This document shows positions 1 to 6,799 of a stretch of 11,902 nt of DNA, piece by piece. This DNA is from an uncultured Flavobacteriales bacterium. GTDB taxonomy: Bacteria > Bacteroidota > Bacteroidia > Flavobacteriales_D > Crocinitomicaceae. The stretch lies in assembly GCA_903879765.1 (NCBI GenBank), contig CAIRMS010000063.1:1-11902 (forward strand), written 5' to 3'. Position 1 is the first letter of the stretch. Every line of letters begins with the position of its first letter. The translations under genes and the position numbers were made by a program. Below the pieces are notes generated by a model. The model worked only from the letters and a program-made list of their open reading frames with translations, searched no databases and was not told the origin of the DNA.

Positions 1-404
1 AAGAAGCAAAGGATGTTGTTCAGGACGCATTTGAGAAGTTGTGGTTAAATAGAGAAAAAGTAGAACGAGAAAAGGTAAAATCTTGGCTTTTTACATGTGT
101 ACACAACGCGATGTTAAATCAAGTTTCACGTAAAAAAAGACAAATCATACACTTGGATTCGCTAGGTAATTCTGATTTTCAACAACCAGACCTTGCCTTT
201 GAATCAAAACAGGTCGTTGATTTAATGGTTGGATCCCTTCCTCCTCTACAGAAAAGTATTCTCTTATTGCGCGATTTGGAAGGTTATACGTACGATGAAA
301 TCGGAGACATGTTGTCCATTTCTTCTGCACAAGTGAAAGTATATCTTTTTAGAGCGCGGATAAAATTAAAAAAACAGTTAAAAGGAATTTTTGTACTTGC
401 CTAA
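1..404 (+). CDS. ECF RNA polymerase sigma factor, 5'-truncated by the window edge
   Basis: The open frame starts at base 3 and continues left out of the window, so only the last 133 residues are visible. The first residues, EAKDVVQDAFEKLW, are the end of sigma70 region 2.1/2.2. They are followed by a region 2.3/2.4-like stretch (KSWLFTCVHNAMLNQVSRKK), a short acidic linker, and a complete region 4 at about residues 79-126. In region 4, LPPLQKSILLLRDLEGYTYDEI and the helix-turn-helix IGDMLSISSAQVKVYLFRAR are typical of ECF sigma factors that read the -35 element. A TTG at 39 could be taken as a start, but region 2 is already under way upstream of it, so it is not the true start. The TAA stop overlaps the next ATG by one base (TAATG). 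The downstream gene encodes an anti-sigma-like protein, which fits the usual sigma/anti-sigma pairing. The family call is firm; the regulon cannot be read from this window. Confidence 0.93.
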   Translation, partial: EAKDVVQDAFEKLWLNREKVEREKVKSWLFTCVHNAMLNQVSRKKRQIIHLDSLGNSDFQQPDLAFESKQVVDLMVGSLPPLQKSILLLRDLEGYTYDEIGDMLSISSAQVKVYLFRARIKLKKQLKGIFVLA

Positions 405-2101
405 TGCAACCAACACACGAGAACATTGATCGCTGGCTATTTGATTACACGGAAGGAAACCTTTCCGCTGATCAAGAACAGCAATTAGAATCCTTTCTCA
501 TGGATCATCCAGAGCTTGAACTTGACATGGATGCTTGGGAAATGGCCAAGGTTGATGTTACCCCTATTATTTTTAACAACAAAACAGCTCTTTATCGCAA
601 GAGATCCTACAAACCGGCGCTGGCTTTATTCAGCGTGCTACTTTTAGTTGTTTCCGGACTGATGTTCTTCCAGAATGCAAAAAATGAATCTGCTCAAGCT
701 TCTGTTACAAAAGGAACTAATAAAAAAGAATTGCTAAAAGATAATCGCACTGCAGCGAATACAAAACGCACATTAATCGAATCACAATACAACCAAAAAA
801 CGAATGATGATCAGTCTTCTTCACCTGTTGAAGGACTATACAACTCCACTCCTGTTTCTTCTCCTATTGAAACGACACGGAATAAGACTGGTCAAATTTC
901 TTCCATTTCCATTGGACAACAAAGAAAGAACCAACAAAGAGATGCCAAGGAATCAAGCTCTATAGCGGAAACAAAAATTCAAACGACAGGAGTTTATTCA
1001 ACACTAAATGACTTAACATTTGAAAAAATGGAATTCATGAAGATTCACCCACTGAAAACAATGTTTATTGGTAGGCATCGAACGAATGTCAAAAATGTGG
1101 AATTGATGGAAGGTCATGAAGCTATTTCAAGTGATTTAAGTTTGGACAATCTCAATATCATTCGAAAAATCGATCAGTTACTCTCGAAGGACATCGGCTT
1201 AAGCAACAATCAAAATTATGATTATACCGTTTCTGGACAAAGTAATCTCGACTTAAACTTTAGTTCCGTTGGAACAACTTCACAGACTCGATTTCAGTTA
1301 ATTAGTTCCTTGAGATCACTAGAAGATCCATCACAGTTAAAATTAAGCAATCAACTATCACTCGATGGATATTCTAGAAACATTCGATCAGGCTTTGGTG
1401 TGCAAGCCAATTATGATTTATTTGGTGATGGAATGATAAAAACAAGTCAAGTGGCTGTTATTTTCTCTCCAAAAATTGCTTTGTCTCGAAAAATATCGAT
1501 TGAACCAGCAGTAAGATTTAAAATGGGGACACACGAATTGGATGCAACTAAAGTGATGAACTCCGCAAGCGTTGAACAAAACATTGGACAAGTGAATCAA
1601 TTTAATTTCGATCCGAACCTTGCGATTGGCAAGACGCTTTGGTACCGTGATTTAGATGCTGGATTGACCATCAACACTCCTATTCTGTTTTTAAGCACGC
1701 AAATAAGTAACATCTTTGAACACAATGAAAACATCTATTCAAACGATGGTGGAACAATGCGCGCTTCTAGAGCATTAAACCTCATTGCAGGAACACAATA
1801 TGCTTCGAGAAATGAGAAAATGATTTTTTCACCCTATGCGCTTTACCAACAAACGAAATTCCAACAACAAATTTTCGGTGGCTTTACATTTAAAGCAGGA
1901 AAAGCACAACTTGGAATGTCTTATGGACATTTAGCAACAGGAAGTCTTTCCCTCGGTTTTGTAGGAGAGAATTTCACTTTAATCGGACAGTCAAGCTATG
2001 GCACATTAGCTAGTACACTCAATAAAACCTTTACGCATCAATTAACCTTACGTATTCATTCATCTGTGAGTAAAAAAGCGCGCAGATACATTAGCCTATA
2101 A
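404..2101 (+). CDS. Dma-like dual membrane-spanning anti-sigma protein with PorP/SprF-like C-terminal barrel
   Basis: A 565-residue protein in four parts. Residues 1-55 are a helical acidic domain (NIDRWLFDYTEGNLS, FLMDHPELE) resembling the N-terminus of Bacteroidota anti-sigma factors, without a His/Cys zinc motif. Residues 71-89 form one hydrophobic helix preceded by basic YRKRSYK, which predicts the N-terminus in the cytoplasm. Residues 90-270 are a polar Ser/Thr/Gln/Asn/Lys-rich linker. Residues of about 325-552 are a beta-rich domain that aligns by eye with the neighbouring PorP/SprF protein: SGFGVQANYD at 329 matches SGGVGIMAMHD there, and LSLGFVGENF at 515 matches LSLGLTTEKF. By analogy with the Dma family of Bacteroidota, the N-terminus would bind the upstream ECF sigma factor, the linker would cross the periplasm and the barrel would sit in the outer membrane. 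ATG 404 overlaps the sigma stop by one base. Membrane topology and sigma binding are inferred; a barrel folded only in the periplasm is an alternative. Confidence 0.8.
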   Translation: MQPTHENIDRWLFDYTEGNLSADQEQQLESFLMDHPELELDMDAWEMAKVDVTPIIFNNKTALYRKRSYKPALALFSVLLLVVSGLMFFQNAKNESAQASVTKGTNKKELLKDNRTAANTKRTLIESQYNQKTNDDQSSSPVEGLYNSTPVSSPIETTRNKTGQISSISIGQQRKNQQRDAKESSSIAETKIQTTGVYSTLNDLTFEKMEFMKIHPLKTMFIGRHRTNVKNVELMEGHEAISSDLSLDNLNIIRKIDQLLSKDIGLSNNQNYDYTVSGQSNLDLNFSSVGTTSQTRFQLISSLRSLEDPSQLKLSNQLSLDGYSRNIRSGFGVQANYDLFGDGMIKTSQVAVIFSPKIALSRKISIEPAVRFKMGTHELDATKVMNSASVEQNIGQVNQFNFDPNLAIGKTLWYRDLDAGLTINTPILFLSTQISNIFEHNENIYSNDGGTMRASRALNLIAGTQYASRNEKMIFSPYALYQQTKFQQQIFGGFTFKAGKAQLGMSYGHLATGSLSLGFVGENFTLIGQSSYGTLASTLNKTFTHQLTLRIHSSVSKKARRYISL

Positions 2102-2106
2102 CTACT

Positions 2107-3069
2107 ATGACCCTAAAAAACCTCCTACTACTTGGTCTTTTGTACATCAGTTTTCAATCCGCTGCTCAAGACCCAACATTTACGCAGTTTTATTCAAATC
2201 CCGTTTACTTGAATCCTGCGCTCGCTGGTTCTAGTGGATGTCCACGAATCGCATTGAACTACCGCAATCAATGGCCTCAATTAAGCGGAAACTTCGTGAC
2301 ATACGCTGCTGCTTATGATACCTATGCAAAAAATGTTTCTGGAGGAGTTGGAATCATGGCAATGCATGACCAACAAGGACAAGGAACGATTCAAACTTCG
2401 ATGGTTGCAGGAACATATTCGTATTATTTAAAAGTCAATCGTAAATTCCGCATTATGCTTGGCGCACAAGCGGCGTATTTTCAAAAATATTTAGATTGGA
2501 GTAAATTGACCTTTGGAGACATGATTGATCCAAGAAGAGGATTCATTTACCAAACAGGCGATGTTCCCAGAGGAAATGGCTCACACGGTTTCTTTGATGT
2601 ATCAGCTGGTTTGGTTGGATTCTCGAAAAACTTTTACTTTGGCCTTGCAGCACACCATTTAAATCGTCCGGATGAATCCATGATCTTAGGTGATTCTAAA
2701 TTACCTGTTCGCTTAACTGGACACATGGGAGCAACGATTCCACTTGGTCAGCGCGGTCGTTATTCAAGTAGCACTACATTGATGCCAAATGTTATCTACC
2801 AATATCAGAATGGATTCCAACAGTTTAACATCGGTGCCTATTTGAAATATGAAGCATTTACAATCGGTGCTTGGTACCGAAATAGAGATGCTTTTATTTT
2901 GAGTTTAGGATTAACGACAGAAAAATTCAGAATTGGGTATAGCTACGACCTTACTGTATCACAACTTGGTGGTGTATCAGGCGGATCGCATGAAATCTCC
3001 ATGGGCTTCAACTTGAAATGCAAGAAAAGAGTGAAAGATTTCCGAAGCATTTCTTGTCCGTCCTTCTAA
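2107..3069 (+). CDS. PorP/SprF family type IX secretion outer-membrane protein
   Basis: A 320-residue protein. It has a signal peptide (MTLKNLLLLGLLYISFQSAAQ, cleavage near residue 20) followed at once by the family signature DPTFTQFYSNPVYLNPALAG. The rest alternates beta-strands and turns, as in an outer-membrane barrel (GGVGIMAMHDQQGQGTI at 79, FFDVSAGLVG at 162, FILSLGLTTEKFRIGYSYDL at 263), and it ends in the CPSF tail common in this family. PorP/SprF proteins work with the type IX secretion/gliding machinery and often serve a particular secreted partner or adhesin. No adhesin with a type IX C-terminal domain lies beside this copy; its partner is instead the sigma/anti-sigma pair upstream, 5 nt away. 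Co-transcription with those two genes is very likely. The family has many paralogs per genome, so orthology to P. gingivalis PorP or F. johnsoniae SprF cannot be claimed. Confidence 0.93.
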   Translation: MTLKNLLLLGLLYISFQSAAQDPTFTQFYSNPVYLNPALAGSSGCPRIALNYRNQWPQLSGNFVTYAAAYDTYAKNVSGGVGIMAMHDQQGQGTIQTSMVAGTYSYYLKVNRKFRIMLGAQAAYFQKYLDWSKLTFGDMIDPRRGFIYQTGDVPRGNGSHGFFDVSAGLVGFSKNFYFGLAAHHLNRPDESMILGDSKLPVRLTGHMGATIPLGQRGRYSSSTTLMPNVIYQYQNGFQQFNIGAYLKYEAFTIGAWYRNRDAFILSLGLTTEKFRIGYSYDLTVSQLGGVSGGSHEISMGFNLKCKKRVKDFRSISCPSF

Positions 3070-3081
3070 CTAAAATTAGAA
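3064..3081. terminator. Possible weak bidirectional terminator hairpin between convergent genes
   Basis: TTCTAA (3064-3069) and TTAGAA (3076-3081) form a perfect 6-bp inverted repeat around a 6-nt loop, followed by TTT on the + strand. Each arm contains the stop codon of one of the two converging genes. The stem has only one G-C pair, so it would be weak, and it may be a chance product of the two TAA stops. No better terminator is visible between the two operons. Confidence 0.25.
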
Positions 3082-4797
3082 TTTCTGATAAATCGGCAAG
3101 CGCATAAAAGTTTGCTCAAAATACGGACTGCGGCTGTAGATGAAATACAGTTGATCCCATTCAGAATTTCGAAACTTTTCATCGGTCGCTTTACGAAGTT
3201 GGTATTCATCCGATAACTTTTTATCCTTCCCAAGGATTTCGGCTATTTGATCCTTGAACACATAATTCGAAAAATATTCTTTCTGCTGTAAATACGAATC
3301 AAAGAAATTCCATGTTAAATAGGAATCCTCCGCACGGGGTTGTAACGATGCGTGAATGAACAGCGCAGCATCTTGCTGACTTGGTATAAGAATGTCACCA
3401 GGTTTCAATTGAATTGACTGTTTCACCTCTCCTACTTCAATCTGAGACAGTTTAAAATGTCCTTCATAAGGTTGTCCTGGACTTTTATAGGATTTTACAG
3501 AGAATACATGCAAGGTATCTATGGATGCTGTTGTCAAGGTTTCAAAAAGGACATGGTTTGCAGTCAAGCGATCAATGACTTCTTGTTCTTGTCCACCAAC
3601 GACGTAGTATTCCGGAACGGCAACAGAATCCTTCGGGATATAGGTTTTAAACCACGGAATCATGCGCTCATACGGCAATGTTCGGTCGTAGGTCAATTCT
3701 TTTAATCCTGTAATGGGATGCAAGGGAAACGAATGTTCGTAGCCTTTGAATGAAATCGAATCCGCTTTCTCTGTGAGTTGATAATTGAAGGCATATTCAT
3801 GTAGGTTTCTCGCCCACAATTTAGCTGCGCTCCGCTTTGCTTCGATTTCTAGTGCGTTTTCCATTGTATACGAAACGATTCCCTCCATAAAAGCCAAAGT
3901 CGCTTGAACACGTTGAGGAAATGGTTTTAACATATGTGTTTCCACCGTAAAACTAATCGAATGAAACAAGGACGCGTATCCCATTGCGTAACGCGGCAAA
4001 TCATTGAAGGCATGGATTCCTTGCGCAGGTGTCTCTCCTTTCAATTCCACGTAGGGGAATAAGTCCCAACCATGTTGTTTAACGTTTTTCTCTAGGTATG
4101 GAATGCATTTTTCGTAAGTCAGATCCTTCATGTGTGGAGACATACGTTCTTTCATTGAAGCGATGTACGTCAAGGTGTATTGGTAATCCGCGCCGTTGGA
4201 CACATGGTTATCAATAAACACATCTGGATCCAAGGAATGAAAGATTTTCGCAAACGTGAACGCATTTTTCGAATCCATTTTGATGAAATCGCGGTTCAGG
4301 TCGAAATTGCGTGTGCTTCCACGAAAACCATATTCTTCTGGACCATTTTGATTAGCACGACTCGTCGAAGAACGGTTCATCATTCCACCAACGTTATACG
4401 CAGGAATAAAAGCGATTAACGGAAGATTGTTCCCATCTTTCGTCTCTAGTGGTTTTCCTTGGACAATCCATTGGTCCAACCAAATCAAACAAGCATTGAT
4501 TCCATCTGGCTCCCCGGGATGAATCGCATTGTTAATGAGTATCGTTGTTCCAGTTTGTGCCTTCGAGAAAGTTCGAGTAGAATCTTTTCCCCCATTAATA
4601 ACAAACAAGTATATCGGTAAGCCGTAATCCGAAGGACCCATGTTGTACAGAGAAAGTTCCTTGTGTGTTTTGTCCAGTTTTTGAAGGTGATCAATTAATT
4701 CTGAATACGTTGGAGAAGTGTTTCCTGTCCAGTTGGATTGGGAAAAAAGGGAATGGGCAGAGACAATTAAAATCGAAAATAAGTAAAATAATTTCAT
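3076..4797 (-). CDS. Secreted M14-family zinc metallopeptidase (carboxypeptidase-like)
   Basis: A 573-residue protein with an N-terminal signal peptide (residues 1-19, ending LFSQ). The M14 catalytic domain covers about residues 28-300. The zinc ligands HPGE (His93, Glu96) and DNH (His198) are present, as are the substrate-carboxylate motif RNFDLNRD (162-169) and the catalytic glutamate Glu287 in VETHML, equivalent to Glu270 of carboxypeptidase A. All key residues are kept, so the enzyme should be active, cutting peptides or amino-acid conjugates in the periplasm or outside the cell. Residues 300-573 are a family-specific extension that I do not recognise. The C-terminus lacks a clear type IX secretion signal domain, so Sec export to the periplasm is the simpler reading. 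ATG 4797 lies 15 nt after the trmD stop, suggesting transcription from the trmD promoter. The natural substrate is unknown. Confidence 0.9.
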   Translation of the reverse strand: MKLFYLFSILIVSAHSLFSQSNWTGNTSPTYSELIDHLQKLDKTHKELSLYNMGPSDYGLPIYLFVINGGKDSTRTFSKAQTGTTILINNAIHPGEPDGINACLIWLDQWIVQGKPLETKDGNNLPLIAFIPAYNVGGMMNRSSTSRANQNGPEEYGFRGSTRNFDLNRDFIKMDSKNAFTFAKIFHSLDPDVFIDNHVSNGADYQYTLTYIASMKERMSPHMKDLTYEKCIPYLEKNVKQHGWDLFPYVELKGETPAQGIHAFNDLPRYAMGYASLFHSISFTVETHMLKPFPQRVQATLAFMEGIVSYTMENALEIEAKRSAAKLWARNLHEYAFNYQLTEKADSISFKGYEHSFPLHPITGLKELTYDRTLPYERMIPWFKTYIPKDSVAVPEYYVVGGQEQEVIDRLTANHVLFETLTTASIDTLHVFSVKSYKSPGQPYEGHFKLSQIEVGEVKQSIQLKPGDILIPSQQDAALFIHASLQPRAEDSYLTWNFFDSYLQQKEYFSNYVFKDQIAEILGKDKKLSDEYQLRKATDEKFRNSEWDQLYFIYSRSPYFEQTFMRLPIYQKF

Positions 4798-4812
4798 TAA
4801 AGCCTTGTTTAG

Positions 4813-5490
4813 TTATTCATCTAACAAATCTGGTCTACGTTCTTTGGTCCTTTGGTACGCTTGTTCCTCTCGCCAGCGATCAATTTCTTTTTGATTTCCT
4901 GAAAGCAACACATCCGGCACTTTCCATCCATTAAATTCAGGTGGACGCGTGTACACCGGTGGAGAAAGTAAATTATCCTGAAAACTGTCCGTTAAAGCAG
5001 ACGTTTCATCGTTCAGTACACCTGGAATGAGTCGAACAACAGCATCCACGACAACCGCTGCGGCTAATTCTCCACCCGAAAGCACATAAGAACCAATGGA
5101 AATTTCTTTCGTGATGTAATGTTGACGTATGCGATCGTCCACACCTTTGTAATGTCCGCATAGAATCATGATGTTCTCACACAAAGACATTTGATTGCAA
5201 TCGTTTTGATCCAATACTTTTCCATCAGGCGTCATGTAGATGATGTCATCATAGGTGCGTTCGGAAGTCAATTTCTCAATCAAGGCAGCAATTGGTTCGA
5301 TGCTCATCACCATTCCTGCTCCTCCTCCGTATTGGTAATCGTCTACATTCTTGTGTTTATCTGTGGAGTAATCACGTATGTTGTGGACATGAATTTCTAC
5401 GTGACCTTTATCCTGAGCACGCTTCATAATCGAAGCAGCAAAAGGACTTTCTAATAATTGAGGGAGGACGGTTAGGATATCAATACGCAT
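4813..5490 (-). CDS. trmD: tRNA (guanine37-N1)-methyltransferase
   Basis: TrmD methylates N1 of G37 next to the anticodon, using S-adenosylmethionine, and so prevents +1 frameshifting. The 225-residue product starts MRIDILTVLPQLL. It carries the trefoil-knot SPOUT motifs GGGAGM (55-60), CGHYKGVDDR (111-120) and SIGSYVLSGGELAA (131-144), and then the catalytic region RLIPGVL...ALTDSF with Arg153 and Asp168, equivalent to E. coli Arg154 and Asp169. ATG 5490 is preferred because it aligns with other TrmD starts; an in-frame GTG at 5505 would add five residues but lies upstream of the promoter element. The Lys at position 115 stands where E. coli has Glu116, as I recall for other Bacteroidota. 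Ser134 replaces the usual Asp of SIGDYVLSGG. trmD is not beside rpsP, rimM or rplS here, and it leads the peptidase gene. Confidence 0.97.
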   Translation of the reverse strand: MRIDILTVLPQLLESPFAASIMKRAQDKGHVEIHVHNIRDYSTDKHKNVDDYQYGGGAGMVMSIEPIAALIEKLTSERTYDDIIYMTPDGKVLDQNDCNQMSLCENIMILCGHYKGVDDRIRQHYITKEISIGSYVLSGGELAAAVVVDAVVRLIPGVLNDETSALTDSFQDNLLSPPVYTRPPEFNGWKVPDVLLSGNQKEIDRWREEQAYQRTKERRPDLLDE

Positions 5491-5494
5491 GGAA

Positions 5495-5502
5495 CAAAGA
5501 TA
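5495..5502 (-). promoter_or_regulatory. trmD promoter -7 element (TATCTTTG)
   Basis: Read on the - strand, TATCTTTG matches the Bacteroidota -7 consensus TAnnTTTG exactly. It ends four bases before the trmD ATG (spacer TTCC). Known spacing of this element places transcription start a few bases downstream, at or next to the start codon, so the mRNA may be leaderless. A TTGC about 26 nt upstream is a poor -33 candidate because the spacing is long. Confidence 0.6.
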
Positions 5503-5581
5503 CACGTTTCGCCGAAAATCTCATGAAGCAACTTTCGCTGAATAATTTAACTTTCTTAAAATCTCACTTTGTGAAAATAAC

Positions 5582-5589
5582 TACCTTTG
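5582..5589 (+). promoter_or_regulatory. Aminotransferase operon promoter -7 element (TACCTTTG)
   Basis: TACCTTTG is an exact match to the Bacteroidota -7 consensus TAnnTTTG. It lies 16 nt before ATG 5606, giving a predicted 5' leader of about 10-13 nt. No TTG stands at the expected -33 distance. It is divergent from the trmD element about 80 nt away and probably drives the five-gene run that ends near 10803. Confidence 0.6.
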
Positions 5590-5605
5590 TCAACAAATAA
5601 AATCC

Positions 5606-6799
5606 ATGATTCAGTTATCCGAACGATTATTAGCAATGGAAGAGTCTGCAACCATTGCCATGTCAAGAAAAAGCAGAGAATTAAAAGCGCAAGGACTCGA
5701 TGTTATTTCATTGTCCCTTGGAGAGCCTGACTTTCATACGCCACAATTCATTAAGGATGCTGCTGTTGAAGCAATGGAACAAAATTACACGATGTATACA
5801 CCTGTTCCTGGATACGATGATTTACGTGAAAGTATTTCAGAGAAATTCCGTCGTGATAACAACTTGATGTATGATAAAAGTCAAATCGTCGTTTCTACCG
5901 GAGCGAAGCAATCAATCGCGAATGTCGTGTTGAGTTTGATTAATCCTGGAGACGAAGTCATCATTCCTGCACCGTATTGGGTTTCCTATTTGGAAATCGT
6001 GAAAGTTGCAGAAGGCGTTCCTGTCGTAATCAACGCTGGAATTGAAAAAGACTTTAAAATTTCCGGAGCAGATTTGGAAGCAGCGATTACACAAAAGACG
6101 AAGTTGTTCATGTTCTCGACACCATGTAATCCAACGGGATCCGTTTACACGAAAGAAGAATTACAGGACATCGCAAACGTCCTTAAAAAATACCCACACA
6201 TCATTGCGATGAGTGACGAAATCTACGAACACATCAACTTCATCGGAAAACATGAGTCCTTGGCTCAATTTCCAGAAATCTATAACCAAGTGGTGACTGT
6301 CAATGGTGTTTCCAAAGCATGGGCCATGACAGGCTGGCGTTTGGGATACATTGGTGCTCCGAAAGAAATTGCTGCAGCTTGCGACAAAGTTCAAGGACAG
6401 TTTACCTCTGCAACTTGTTCCATTACCCAACGCGCAGCGATTGCGGCTATGAAAGCTGATCCTTCTGTGCTAAAAGACATGATTGCTGCATTTAAAAGCC
6501 GTCGCGAGTTGGTCTTGAAAGGACTTGCGGAAATTCCAGGATTGATTTCCAATCAACCTGGTGGTGCATTTTACGTCTTCCCAGATTGTTCGTCGTACTT
6601 CGGAAAGAAATATGGCGATAAAACCATTCATAACGCTGACGAACTTTGTCTGTACTTATTAGAGGAAGGACTTGTTGCCTTGGTTGGTGGTGAATCCTTC
6701 GGTGCTCCGAATTGCTTCAGAATTTCCTACGCTGCATCCGAAGAAACATTAACAAAAGCGCTTTCTCGCATGAAAGAAGCTTTGGCAAAACTGAACTAG
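5606..6799 (+). CDS. Class I PLP-dependent aminotransferase, aspartate aminotransferase-like
   Basis: A 397-residue fold-type I aminotransferase of usual length, cytosolic and without a signal peptide. The visible active-site elements are GAKQ (99-102) for the cofactor phosphate, Asn175 in PCNPTG, Asp204 and Tyr207 in SDEIYE, the Schiff-base lysine Lys237 in VSKAWAMTGWRLGY with Arg245, and the carboxylate-binding Arg372 in FRISYA. This arrangement is typical of subgroup Ib aspartate aminotransferases, which move the amino group between aspartate and 2-oxoglutarate; some members also use prephenate. Exact substrate choice cannot be settled by motif. ATG 5606 gives the standard N-terminus and follows a -7 element. 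The TAG stop overlaps the GTG start of the next gene by one base, so the two are probably translationally coupled, although their pathways are not obviously related. Confidence 0.93.
   Translation: MIQLSERLLAMEESATIAMSRKSRELKAQGLDVISLSLGEPDFHTPQFIKDAAVEAMEQNYTMYTPVPGYDDLRESISEKFRRDNNLMYDKSQIVVSTGAKQSIANVVLSLINPGDEVIIPAPYWVSYLEIVKVAEGVPVVINAGIEKDFKISGADLEAAITQKTKLFMFSTPCNPTGSVYTKEELQDIANVLKKYPHIIAMSDEIYEHINFIGKHESLAQFPEIYNQVVTVNGVSKAWAMTGWRLGYIGAPKEIAAACDKVQGQFTSATCSITQRAAIAAMKADPSVLKDMIAAFKSRRELVLKGLAEIPGLISNQPGGAFYVFPDCSSYFGKKYGDKTIHNADELCLYLLEEGLVALVGGESFGAPNCFRISYAASEETLTKALSRMKEALAKLN

Noticed and set aside
3076..3330. Possible type IX secretion C-terminal domain on the M14 peptidase.
   Set aside because: The C-terminal residues lack the glycine- and beta-rich pattern and the conserved lysine-containing end of such domains.
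3829..3840. 12-mer GCTCCGCTTTGC also found at 10849-10860.
   Set aside because: Only two copies, one inside the peptidase gene on the opposite sense and one intergenic, with no shared flanks. Too short to call a repeat family.
4665..4934. Open frame on the + strand crossing the peptidase/trmD junction.
   Set aside because: Antisense to two clear genes, with a composition that does not look like a real protein; no supporting start signal.
5564..5574. Short inverted repeat TCAC-TTT-GTGA in the trmD/aminotransferase gap, reminiscent of a regulator site.
   Set aside because: Arms are only 4 bp and do not extend, and this is expected by chance in an AT-rich gap; no known operator fits.
6712..6798. 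Upstream extension of the heptose kinase frame into the aminotransferase gene.
   Set aside because: The extra residues are the aminotransferase 3' end read in another frame and do not resemble any PfkB N-terminus; the GTG at 6799 gives the family's normal start.
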